A stretch of DNA of 64,000 bases from Ulota crispa. Taxonomy: Eukaryota > Streptophyta > Bryopsida > Orthotrichales > Orthotrichaceae. The position numbers and the translations under genes were made by a program. Location of the stretch: positions 22,406,002 to 22,470,001 of the forward strand of contig OY987242.1 in the NCBI GenBank assembly GCA_963920765.1, written 5' to 3'. The notes below the pieces were generated by a model. That model was not told the DNA's origin. It searched no databases and saw only the letters and a program-made list of their open reading frames with translations. The stretch's first letter is position 1; the number at the start of each line of letters is the position of its first letter. Shown here piece by piece: positions 33,909 through 44,345 of the stretch.

Positions 33909-35552
33909 TAGCTGTAATCTTATGCCCTTTGGAGTGCATTTTTAATTGGAAATCTTTAATAATTACAGTATAGATGATAAAGATTTCAGTTTCAATACAC
34001 CTCAACTCATTAGTCATCACATGTGATCATATAGACTATATCAACATTACATTGGATGTGCAAATTATTATGTTTCCACACTAGGTTATGGGTGCAGAGT
34101 TGAGATTGTAAGTGTGCTCCTTATTGTGGTATTAAGGGGCCATCAAGATTGGAATTTTTGGTAGAAGATTGAAAAAGCAAATTTTCAAAAGTAGATCTAA
34201 AATCTAGACTAATAAACTAAGGATATGTTCAAACTTGGTGTTAAGAGGGGTGTTAGCAATATGAATGCAATCTAAAGGTGTGCTCAAATGCATCTAATTT
34301 TCCTTGGTTACTACCACTCAAAATACCAAATGTGAACATACCCTAAGTCAATGAAGATACCTTCCTCTAATTATGTTCTAATTATGTTGAAAAGTTAGGA
34401 CAGGTTGGATTTTGAGAATCTCTGGGATATTTGGAAACTTTATTGTTGAGCCTCTCCCCTTGTCATTCAAAAGAGAAACTTTCATGTAGCTATAAAATGG
34501 CCATCAAAGTTCTTTTTCTTCCTTCAACGCGCCATCTGATAATCCTCCAGCTCAAAGGTTCTATGCAAAGTTCGTCTTTACACCCGCTATTGTTCAGTAC
34601 TGTGCATACTGTATCATGCTCTTTTGGTTGAACCGAAAGCGACTGTCAATGGTAGGATTCTGTTGGCTTCTTATTCATCCCAAAACTTCCTACATATTTC
34701 TTTTCGTTGTGCTCGGAGTTTCTGGTCTTCTGAATTATTACTTTATGTCACAATTTGTCCTCATCGTAGCAATCGTCTACCAAAAAGACCCACTGTGTCC
34801 GTGAAACGATATTACAAAGTGCCATACAAACTATACGCTAGGTATTCTCTCTTAAAATGAACAAATTTGTGCACAGCATAATAAAAAAACAGTAACATGT
34901 CTCACGGTTGTAATAGAATGGAAAATACTTCTCTGTAAGATACTTGAACATACCTTGATTTTGTTTTTATCAGTAACTCATCATATAGACTCGTTTGTTC
35001 ATATATTCTTGACAACCAGGGATCTTCTCAGCACTCCTCGATTCTTGTCCTTGTAATGATTAAGTCTTGTAAGGCATCAGAATTTAAACCTGGGCTTTTC
35101 ATCTTCAAGCAAGGTATGTCAAATCAACAATAGAAAGCCTAAACCAAAAATATAATCTTCACACCTACTAGTTGTTAACATTAGAGTTTAGTATATCTGC
35201 CCCCATAGTAGAGAACACTAATTGTAGTTCATGAAATCTAATGCGCATATTGCTACGAGAAAGATAAAGTCTCGAGGTGTATATTAACATAGTGCACTCG
35301 TATTACTATGACAAAAGGTAAAAACAAGTTAAGCGAGAGAAAATAAATAGTCGAGACATCAGAACCAGCCGAACCAGCCAATATATGCGGAGATATGGTC
35401 AGATCGTTTGAAAATAGGAAATGATCCATTCTCACAATTCTAATAAGGTACAAGATTCTACGTTCTCCTAGCTCCAAACTTCAATATGCAAGATTCGCAA
35501 TAATAAAAAAATCAATCTAGGTCAAATTCTACTTTTGGACAAATATTGTAAT

Positions 35553-38500
35553 CTACTGCAAGCCAAAGAAGAGAAAAGCACCAATTGCGGCGGCTCCAAG
35601 GACAACTCCAATGAGCACAGGAACAGGGGTATTCTGTCCTCCAATGGTTCTTCCAGTTTCGGGGTCGTAACGAGCAAATCTTTTCTTTGGAGCCTGACAC
35701 TGAGGACATTGGAAACCTTCGGGCTGCATGCAAAACAAGAAAATCAGACAACGCAAATACTACATAGCTTACTACTGTACATCCTGATGTGGAGAGAAAC
35801 AACAAAATACCACTATCGGAATCAGATTCTGTGGTTCATCCACAGAAGCAACAGAAGAGACGGAATGAATTGTGGACAACTTAGATGCATAAAATGTGCA
35901 TGTAGTAGAAAATCTGTTTTGTAAGGGGGAACCAACTGAAGAACTTTAGTACTGTGATTACCTGGTCATCAAATGATTTGGAGATGGTGTAGATATAACC
36001 GCAGTCAAGACACACATGCGTTGCTCGCGACTGCATTAAAGTTCACAAGCCGAGTTAGTTCTTCTGATCCAGGATATCGGACCAATAATTTAATCACCAT
36101 GTATATGGAAGCATTAGTAGTAGGATTATCAATTAACTTCCTGCTTCACCTTTTGAGCTTCAGTCAACTTCCTTCCGAACCGTGGAGGTGCTGGTCTTTT
36201 TGGAAGTCTCTTCACATCCACGTCAGCTCCTCTGCATAATTAAGCAAATAGATTCAGTCAGATGCAGTTACATGTGTGATTCTCGTTACAGACGTCCTTC
36301 AAGAATACATTTGGACCTTTGTCAGTTTTTTGCTACATAATAATTTCAGTCATGTTAAACTGCCCAATTATAAATAGAAAATAAACTGAATTTTAATACA
36401 GAGATTGAACGAGGTTCTATTGGTCTGTAATGAAGTAGAGTGTCGAGCTTTCACCTGGCTACAACAAAATAGACAGAGTCCAACTTTGCGTTAATAGCAG
36501 TCTTGGTGAAACCGAGTTTATCAGCCGGCCAGAGTTCATCACCAAAGAAGCTGCTCGTATAGATCACTTGATCCCCTACCTTCAAGCCTGCCCTTTTAGC
36601 ATTCCCTCCATTATCTACTTTCTGAAAGATATACAAAGAAAACACATTCAAGATTTGAGGGAGTAGTGAGGACGATGGGTGAATTTTGAGAATCATTATT
36701 TCTAGATTCCCCGTTAGACATTCGACTGCTGAAACGTCCTCTATGCAAAACTTTGAGATTATTTCAAATTCTCTCAAGGTATCTGTATATACGATGCACC
36801 AGGGTTTGGTGATTTTCCACCAAACACGAGTAGAATTGCGCACGCTTACACATGCAGGTTGCAAGCTAACAAAGGAAATGGCCGACAATCACATTCGGAG
36901 CCATAGTAAGCTACTCGGCAGCATCAAAAGTTATTCCGTCCAAGTTCCTAATGCACTACCCAATAGTGCGCACTCTCCACTTACCGTGACAAGAACGCGA
37001 CCACCAGGGCTCTGACCAAGAACAAGACCCAGAGGCTTATCAACCTCTGTCTCGTATTGTGTCGCAGTTCCAGCAGTTTTTGCCGTCACCTGATAAAAGA
37101 AAAGTAACTCTTAACAAAATTACTTCATGACAAGAGACAAATTCAGAACTAAACTCACCAAACAATATAAACACCATATTCGTTATAATGAGAGAATGAG
37201 GACCTCTCAAAATAAACATTAAATGAGAGTTTTCAGCTCAAGTTGAGCTGAATTGACATAAAACCTTTCAATTTCAGATCAAATCTGAAAGTTTTTATGT
37301 CAATTCAACTCAATTGACCTAAAACTTTTTGTCTAATTGCTATAAAACTTTTGAATTTCAGGTTGTATTTCCTTTAAATTACTCTCATTTCACTGGAAAA
37401 CACTCATTATAACGAATATGGTGTTTATAGGACTCGTAACGACGCAGACACTACGTGTTAGGAGTTATGCAATTTTTTGAACAGATCATTATTGGTAACA
37501 AACCGGTGCAGTTCACTAGGACATCACTAAGAACTGAAATTACGGAATGAAATAAGAAAACAATGAACATGTAAACGAAAGGATGCTACTCTGACTGTTT
37601 AGAACATGAGGACTCATCACACTGTAAACTCCGATCATATCCCAAACTAAAAAATCTGGACTGATGGCGAACCTCCAAACGAAGTCGGGGTGCTTGTCTA
37701 CGACTAGCAGTAGGACGAATGCTTCGGAGCTCATTTCTGTTGCCGAGGGAGCTAGACACGCCTAATCCAAAAATCTGTCAAGAAGCAAGAAAGTAAACAA
37801 TCCTTTTTGATTACTCAGTACAAGAACGAGAGATTGACACCAGCAGCAGTAATTACAAAGGCGACAACCGCCTTTAGAAGGCCATTGCTTCCTTGCTTAC
37901 AATTCACATATATGCATGCACCTTGCAAGTGCTAGGCTCAACCTTCGGCAAAGAATCCGATCAGCAAGAGAAAAATCATCAAACTCTCGTCAACACCGTC
38001 CCTCCTTTAGTGCATTCTTAGTTTGCAAAACCATACGCACGGCAAACAGCCTAATAAGTGTTAAATGTTAAATTAAGCACGACAAAGACAAAATTGCAGA
38101 ATCTCGCGTCCAGTTTATCGACTGACTGAGTAGTTAGACATAATTTAATGCGCCATAATTGTGAAATTCTGTTGAACAAAAACCTATAACTAAGACTGCA
38201 AGAGATCTGAAGTTGCAGAAAGGCGTCTGGAAAAGTGTGAATTTCTTGAATCTTCGCTACTTCAATGAAGCAGAAAAGTAAACAAAAAAAATACAACACG
38301 CCAATTGTCTCACGTCAACCAGCTTCACAAAAACTACATCAAAGGAAAAGAAGAAGAAAAAGAACGCACAATCACGCAATCCATTGTAAAAAACTCGAAA
38401 GCATAGTACATCGAAACCTTCTCTCGTCAGTCAGCGTATACAAACGTCAATTTAATGTTAAGGAACAAGAGGAACGCACACAATCAAGCGTACATTGTAA

Positions 38501-38692
38501 GCATTGCAGAAAAAGATCTTATCGCAAATATAACTCAGAGATTGCATTGCCAGAAAAATTTACCTCGCCAGATGACAATGCAGCAGGCTTTCGAAAAGTG
38601 GCGGAGCTCCTTCTCTCATCTTTGAGAGCTTGAGCGAGCGGGACCTGAGCAGAGAAGACAGCCTTCGAGGCAGAGATGCTTGCAGTAGCCAT
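35553..38692 (-). CDS. ENH1: Plastid PDZ-rubredoxin membrane protein, ENH1-like
   Basis: Likely orthologue of Arabidopsis ENH1, a chloroplast protein linked to redox and ion-stress tolerance. Seven exons on the minus strand: 38,564-38,692, 37,673-37,774, 36,985-37,089, 36,455-36,621, 36,150-36,231, 35,962-36,030, 35,553-35,723, giving 274 residues, about the usual length. The first 70 residues are Ser/Arg/Ala-rich and fit a transit peptide. A PDZ-like domain follows at about 85-165 (KPLGLVLGQSPGGRVLVT, NAKRAGLKVGDQVIYTSSFF). The rubredoxin-type site has two CxxC pairs, CLDCGYIY (202/205) and QCPQC (224/227). The C-terminus is one membrane span (PVLIGVVLGAAAIGAFLFFG). The donor after exon 2 (GTTCGC) is non-consensus but keeps the frame. 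A 264-bp MITE lies between exons 2 and 3. A minisatellite starts 16 bases upstream of the ATG. Confidence 0.9.
37166..37429. mobile_element. MITE in ENH1-like gene, between exons 2 and 3
   Basis: Perfect terminal inverted repeats of about 25 bases: the left is TATAAACACCATATTCGTTA plus TAATGAG, and the right is its exact inverse ending GGTGTTTATA. An inner hairpin pairs TTGACATAAAACCTTTCA with AAAGTTTTTATGTCAA. Near-perfect ends suggest a young copy. Confidence 0.85.
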
Positions 38693-38707
38693 TTTTTCTT
38701 ACTCGCG

Positions 38708-39032
38708 AGGAGCTCAGCAGCAACAATTAAAAGGAGCAGTAATAATTCCAAGGAGCAGCAATGTTATCAAGGCGCAGCAACAATTTCAAGGAGAAGTAAT
38801 GTTATAAAGTTGCAGCAACAATTTCAAGGAGCGGCAACAATTCTAAGGAGCAAAAAACAATTCTAAGGAGCAGCAACAATTTTAAAGGAGCAGCAATATT
38901 ATCAAGGAGCAGCAACAATTCCAAAGAGCAGCAACAATTCCAAAGGAGCAGCAACAATTACAGAGAGCAGCAACAATTTCAAAGGAGCAGCAACAATTTC
39001 AAGGAGCAGTGATAATTTTAAGGAGCAGCAAC
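38708..39032. repeat. AGGAGCAGCAACAATT minisatellite at the ENH1-like 5' end
   Basis: About 15 units of 16-20 bases (AAGGAGCAGCAACAATTCC and variants) run upstream from 16 bases before the minus-strand start codon. On the gene's sense strand they read GCTGCTCCTT and AATTGTT. They must lie in the leader or core promoter. Some open frames through them are by-products of the repeat. Confidence 0.85.
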
Positions 39033-39368
39033 GAGTTCAGATTTGCTAATGCACAATTTCTTTGGAGGAGTGTCGCCATATCCATGCCTTTGGAGGGTGA
39101 CGAAAGGTGACAACTGCGGTTGGGACACTTTCTAACCGTGGTTGGATTCCGAGGTTGTTTAGGAATCAATCGCAGCGGCTGAGAGGCGGCCACATCCGAA
39201 AGAGATTGTATGTGCAGTGTGAACGGGGATCAGTGGGCTTCGCTCTGATTGGTGGAGTGTGTGTGGAACACTTCGGGAGGTGACGTGGCGATCTCCCTGG
39301 TGTTTGGGGGCTGGCGAAAAAGCTGGTGGTTGAATGCTTGAAGTCCTCTCTCCCTCACTTTGAGGTCA

Positions 39369-40027
39369 TTAGGGGGCTTCAGACTTAAACTTTTTCAGGT
39401 GATTTATGTCGCGATTCACCTTTGTGAATTCATTAGTCAATCGTGACGTGGCTCATTTCTAGACTTCACTCCTAACGTGGTTCACATGAGGAGTGAATTT
39501 CAGAAACGCACTTTTGTGGCTTCCGGGACTCATGCACTTGCGTCCTCAAACTTCAAAACTTCTTTCACAGAAACTTCCACAAACTCACAGGTGTCTCAGA
39601 CTTTGCACGTGCAAGGGAACAAAAAAAATTCACTAGTGAGCAAAGATCCGTGAGGTGGGAAGTTCAAAGGCCAGATTTCATGTTTGAAGCCCCCTATTAG
39701 GGGGTTTCAAACATCAACATTTTTAGGTGACTCACGTTACGATTCACCTGTGTGAATTCACTTGTGAACCGCGAGGTGACTCACCTCTGGACTTCACTCC
39801 TAACATGATTCATGTGAGGAGTGAACTTCAAAAACTCACCTTCATGGCTTCTTGAGGTTCATTCACTTGCGTTCTCAAACTCCAAAACTTCTCTCGTAGA
39901 AACTTCTGCAAACTTACGGGTGTCTCAAACTTTGCGCGTGCAAGGGAACAAAAACAATTCACTAGTGAGCGGAGATCTTGTGAGGTGAGAAGATTGAAGA
40001 CCAGATTTTATGTTGAAATCCCCTATT
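39369..40027. repeat. Tandem duplication, two units of about 327 bp
   Basis: The unit starting ATTAGGGGG at 39,369 is repeated at 39,696. Both copies carry GACTTCACTCCTAAC, GTGAGGAGTGAA, CTTGCGT, GTGCAAGGGAACAAAA and ATTCACTAGTGAGC in the same order. The copies have diverged by scattered substitutions. No coding features are seen. Confidence 0.85.
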
Positions 40028-40874
40028 GATCCCATATGTACCTTTCATTGTTAGCTCAAGTGGCTAAATAACTTTGCTAAACATCGCAAAATACAAATTT
40101 TTTATCACATCTGATATTCATATTTTGGTAGGTATTAAAAACTTGATAAATAAATGTTAACTAGATTTAGCTAGATTTGTGAACATCTATACCTTGAATC
40201 AGGCTGTTTGTTTGTTTGGATATTTTGATGTTTGTTTGTTACAATGAGATCTCCTGGATTGTGTGTCCCCTTGTTACTTGCTAGGTATTGTTGGAAAGCT
40301 CTTGGTAAGGAGGGGTGCACCGGCTTGATTTCATGGCATTAAAGCCTACAATGGGAAAGTTATTGAATTTCAAAAAAAATATGGGTTAAAATTTAAGAAA
40401 ATTATTAATTGACTAAAGACAAGTTATATATAAAAATAGGATAGAGTACAAGTTTAATTGAAGTATAGTACAACTTTAACCACGGATGGCATGAGTAGAT
40501 GACCCGGGGGACATGGAGGGGTGAAAATAGGGCCATTGGCACAGGGCCACAGTAGTTGTTCATGAAGATGACAATTTTGACTAGTTACTTTCTATGTGTT
40601 TATTAGAGGTTACAAAGCTTGGTTGATTTTTGAGCAAAATTTATCTTTCTCTTTGTCCATTTTGCAAGAGGAGAATCTTGGTTCTCACAATGGTTTTGAG
40701 GTAAGGTAGTGTTTTTGTTTGTTTTCACAATTATCCATGCAAGAGAGCCCATGCTTGCACTCTTTTGCATCTTGTTAGGTACACACAATATTTTTATTTT
40801 CATAAAAAAAGCACAATTCTGCATAAAAACTATTTTTTTCTAAGGTAAAAAAGCCTCAAGAAATTTTTGATTCC

Positions 40875-41112
40875 TTAACCCCTGAGCATCCAGAGTTATT
40901 TTAAGATTTAGGAGAAAATGGGGGGTTTAATGGCCACCACAGCTTGGAAAATTACATCTAGAAAAATTGATGGTAAGATTTGAAAAAGGATTACCTTCTT
41001 TGCTAATGGGGATCAACCATGACTGTTTTCACCGTACAAATTAAGAGAAAAAATGAGATAAAGTTTGTGGGCCCATCGACAGCATAATGTCAACTGGGCG
41101 CTTAGGGGCTAA
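40875..41112. mobile_element. TTAA element, subfamily 5, second copy
   Basis: It aligns from end to end with 31,454-31,689. The left end is TTAACCCCTGAGCATCC; the right end, GGGCGCTTAGGGGCTAA, has lost the exact TTAA by one substitution. Confidence 0.8.
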
Positions 41113-41240
41113 GGCTCAAAACCTAACATTGGGTCCACATTGTAAAATATGTCCCTTCCATTGGATTGGAGTTGTTTTGATGTTGTGTAGGGTCCTTTTT
41201 GTTGTTGCACAAGAGAAAAGCTACCAAGTCTAAGTGCACA

Positions 41241-41479
41241 TACAATAGAACTCCTCTAAACTGATATGGTTGGGACCCCAAGAACTATATTAATTTAAGT
41301 AAATTATTAGTTAATTACCTTGAGGTTAGTGCAAGGATACCACCAAGGAGTATTACTACTATTGAATCAATTACTTTGGTTTATGATTGACGTATGGTCT
41401 GACATTGAGATTTGTGTTATACATTAGTTTACAAAGCATATTAGCTTACAAGATATTAGCTTATAGGAGTTCTAATGTA
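41241..41479. mobile_element. Tc1/mariner-type MITE, second copy
   Basis: The left end, TACAATAGAACTCCTCTAAA, is mirrored by GGAGTTCTAATGTA. It is longer than the copy at 33,709 because of extra sequence at 41,275-41,300 and near 41,450. The flanking TA is retained on both sides. Confidence 0.75.
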
Positions 41480-41484
41480 GAATG

Positions 41485-41807
41485 CATTGCAAGGGATTTG
41501 GACCCCCAAAGAGACTGTGAGTTTTTCTGTTCCCAATGTTGGGAACCAGCCCTTGCTAGTCGTCAAAAAAGTTAATTAAAAAAAAATAAAAAATAAAAAA
41601 ATCTTAGAAAAAATATGAATTTTTTTGAATTTTTTTTAAAACTTTTTTTTTGAAAAATAATAAAATAATAAAATAATAAAATAATACAAGCTCACGTGGT
41701 TGACGTAGTGCTAGCCTGGCCAGCACACTGCCCACAGGAAGGTGTTCCCAAAGCTCCCATGGATTTGGGAGAAGGGGCCTCTTTGGGGGTCCAAATCCCT
41801 TGTAATG
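41485..41807. mobile_element. Inverted-repeat element with 29-base ends
   Basis: The left end, CATTGCAAGGGATTTGGACC plus CCCAAAGAG, is the inverse of the right end, CTCTTTGGGGGTCC plus AAATCCCTTGTAATG. The interior has GTTCCCAATGTTGGGAACC and an AT-rich microsatellite with TAATAAAA units at 41,655-41,688. Confidence 0.8.
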
Positions 41808-41826
41808 GATAATCTCCTTACTCATG

Positions 41827-42001
41827 TACAATAGTGCCTGGATACGATGAAGGTATCCGGATAGAATATTCCTTTCACGTAAGGAAAACATTCATTATAA
41901 CTAGACAAGCTTTTGTAGCTCTCCAACCATCAGGGACAGTCATCTACTTCATCTTAGCCAAGCATTTTTCCTTATAAATGTTCATCTTAGGCACTACTGC
42001 A
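41827..42001. mobile_element. Short MITE, CAGTGGTGCC family
   Basis: The left end, TACAATAGTGCCTGGATACG, is mirrored by TTAGGCACTACTG. It matches the copy at 59,999-60,155 in the AGPase gene, with shared AAGGTATYCGGAT, GGAAARCATTCATT, TTGTAGCTCYCCAACCA and GGGACAGTCATCT. Confidence 0.7.
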
Positions 42002-42428
42002 ACATAGTCTCAGGCTTCAATATCTACTAGAAAACTAGCTTGGTAAAGAAGATTTGTTGTTGAGAACAAGGTCTTCAACTACTCTTCATTAGATTAATTT
42101 TGCTATGTTTAAACAACAACTAAGTATACCAACAAGCACTTCAAAACTTTAATCAGTAATTATACAGTCATCACGTGTACCACGAGAAAGCAATTCTGCT
42201 CAAAATTCCCAAAACGCAGGGGATGAAGCTAAGCTTACTGAAAATCTCTTTACAGAAGTAAACTCAGAATCTCAAGAGAATTCACAGTGCACTGATAATG
42301 GTATTTGGTGTTATGGTATCAATAGTGTTACTTGCACTTTAGCTTCACTCATTCTAAATTTCAACTAGTTTGCATTTAGAGTTGCCTTCTTTTTGTGCAC
42401 ACCACTCTTTGTTGCCTCCTCCAAACAA

Positions 42429-42630
42429 TGAGAACTTTGGGAACATCTTGGGGAACTTTGGGAACATCACATGAGAACTTTGGGAACTCCATTGGGAACA
42501 TTGGGAACATCATATGAGAACCTTGGGAAAATCATTGGGAACTTTGGGAACGCCATATGGGAACAACATTTGGGAACGTTGAGAACTTCATTGAGATTGT
42601 GGGAACATCATATGGGAACTTTGGGAACAT
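42429..42630. repeat. GGGAACTTTGGGAACATC minisatellite
   Basis: About ten imperfect units built from GGGAACTTTGGGAACATCAT and shorter GGGAACATT words. Units vary in length, and no open frame through them looks like a protein. Confidence 0.85.
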
Positions 42631-43131
42631 TATATTGTAACATTAAATGAAAATTTTAACTTTTTTCTGAACAAAAAAAGTTATGACATTTTTTAAGAAA
42701 TTATAACAATTTTTGTTTTTATTTTTTTATTTTTTGTTTTCATATTTTTGGATGTTTGGATTTATTGGATTATTTTTATCATTTTTCATCAATGAACAAT
42801 GACAATGATTTTAATGTACAAACTCAATCCAACCCAAGTTTGTAGTTTGTGCCAAATAGTTGTCTAGATATTAACTCACAAATTTAATTTATATTTTTTT
42901 GTTGTAATAAAAATGAACCGATTTCTAACACTAAATGTAAACCTAAAAAAAAAAATTACTCCCAAAAATTACAATAATTGACAAATAGTGTATAGGTTGA
43001 CATTTAGTGTTGGTAACATTAAGGAGATTGTTGATATTTAGTGTTAGGGTTTGTAATTAGTGTTGCCAACACTAAATACCATTATTAGTGTAGTGAACTC
43101 AATATTTTAGTAATTAAAAAGTAATGATCAT

Positions 43132-43524
43132 TAAGGTAGGAACACTCACAAGCGTGAGTTTAAGCATTATAGGGTATATACCCTAATCAAACAAGCTTGA
43201 AAGTAATATTGCTAGATTAGCAAGAAAGAATGAAAAATATTGGGATCAATTTCAAAGTCCCAATTGCAAGCATTTGTTCACGAAGATTTTTTAAAATCCA
43301 AAATCATTAAAAATCCATGGTCGTGAATAGGAGATGCTAAAAACAACAAGATGGGATTCTCTAAACCATCATGCAAACCACTTACAACCATCACTTTGTC
43401 ACCCATAACCATCACTTAAATTTCCATAACCACCAAATTTATTAATTTTAAATAACAACTTGTGTCAGATGTAGGCCACGGCCACGGCCAGGGTACACTC
43501 GCGGTTATGAGTGTTCCTACCTTA
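43132..43524. mobile_element. TAAGGTAGG-family MITE
   Basis: The left end, TAAGGTAGGAACACTCACAA, and the right end, TTATGAGTGTTCCTACCTTA, are close inverses. The interior is shared with 13,199-13,597 and 44,731-45,152. About 450 bases of non-repetitive sequence lie between it and the TTAA element and the next gene's 3' end. Confidence 0.8.
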
Positions 43525-43749
43525 AGCTCGGATGTGATGAAGCTGCTGCTCACCGAAGGTAAGTATTCAACATGTACGGGTTATAACATCTGCAGTGACC
43601 CTTTCATCGCCATACAAGTGGCACCTGTGGCAATACTCCACACATCGATTAAAATTTAGAAACCCACAGTGAAGCTGCAGAAACTTTTCTTAAATCTTCG
43701 AAGTTATGAACCAGAACTTCATTTTAGAAAGCGTTTTGCCTTAAAAGGC

Positions 43750-43971
43750 TTGACCCTTAAAGGATAGTAAATACACTACCGTATAATTGGCATTTGCTAC
43801 CAAAAAGAAGTTTTAATTTGGGATGTCCAATAGCTCACTAGAACGGCTTTGATCTTTTCTCTAACTTCTTTGTTCATCTCAAATGTAGTAAAGGTGTGAA
43901 TCTAGTCCAAATACAAAAAAACAACTCATATTCTACTGGTCGCAGCTGCACGCTGTGTCTTTAGGGGCTAA
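43750..43971. mobile_element. TTAA element, subfamily 6
   Basis: The ends are TTGACCCTTAAAGGATAG and GTGTCTTTAGGGGCTAA, slightly eroded forms of TTAACCC...GGGTTAA. The interior (TATAATTGGCATTTGCTACC, AACTTCTTTGTTCATCTCAA) is shared with the nested copy in PAO intron 3. Confidence 0.65.
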
Positions 43972-44345
43972 TTCTAAAGAATTTGAACGTATTGTTGCAA
44001 CTCTGGATCCATTAATGCCAACCACACAGAAAGAACAGAGAACATAAACCCTAAGGAGCAAATTAGTGGCGTCAGCAGTCAAAGCCCCTGCCAATCAATA
44101 TTTTATACAATTCACCTCACCTGATCTACGGAATTGCACCTCTGTGACTAAACCCAACCCACTACACCAGACAGTTTCCTTACGATCCTGCTGTGCGACT
44201 ACACCAAGAAACAATTCATTTCAAAAATGAAAATACAGTGATAAGAAACCGAGAATGAACTGAAAATTGGTAAAACGTTAAAAAACTACCTCGAACCCTA
44301 ACACACTGTACCTGAATGAAAAAAAAATAACATAAGAGCCCTTCC

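Larger units (their letters stand above)
30556..35552. other. Intergenic region between glucanase and ENH1-like gene
   Basis: No gene is supported. About 30.6-31.4 kb and 33.1-35.5 kb are mostly single-copy AT-rich DNA with only short open frames; the last few hundred bases are probably the 3' untranslated region of the minus-strand ENH1-like gene. The segment 31.4-33.3 kb is a stack of transposons listed separately. Confidence 0.6.

Noticed and set aside
38560..38866. Open frames through the AGGAGCAGCAACAATT array with Ser/Asn/Gln-rich translations
   Set aside because: The array is non-coding DNA upstream of the ENH1-like ATG; the frames come from the repeat period.
42429..42630. Possible CRISPR-like array
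   Set aside because: Units are contiguous imperfect repeats without unique spacers, in a eukaryotic genome; this is a minisatellite.
43462..43659. 65-codon open frame MSDVGHGHGQ...
   Set aside because: Its first part is inside a TAAGGTAGG MITE and the rest shows no family features.
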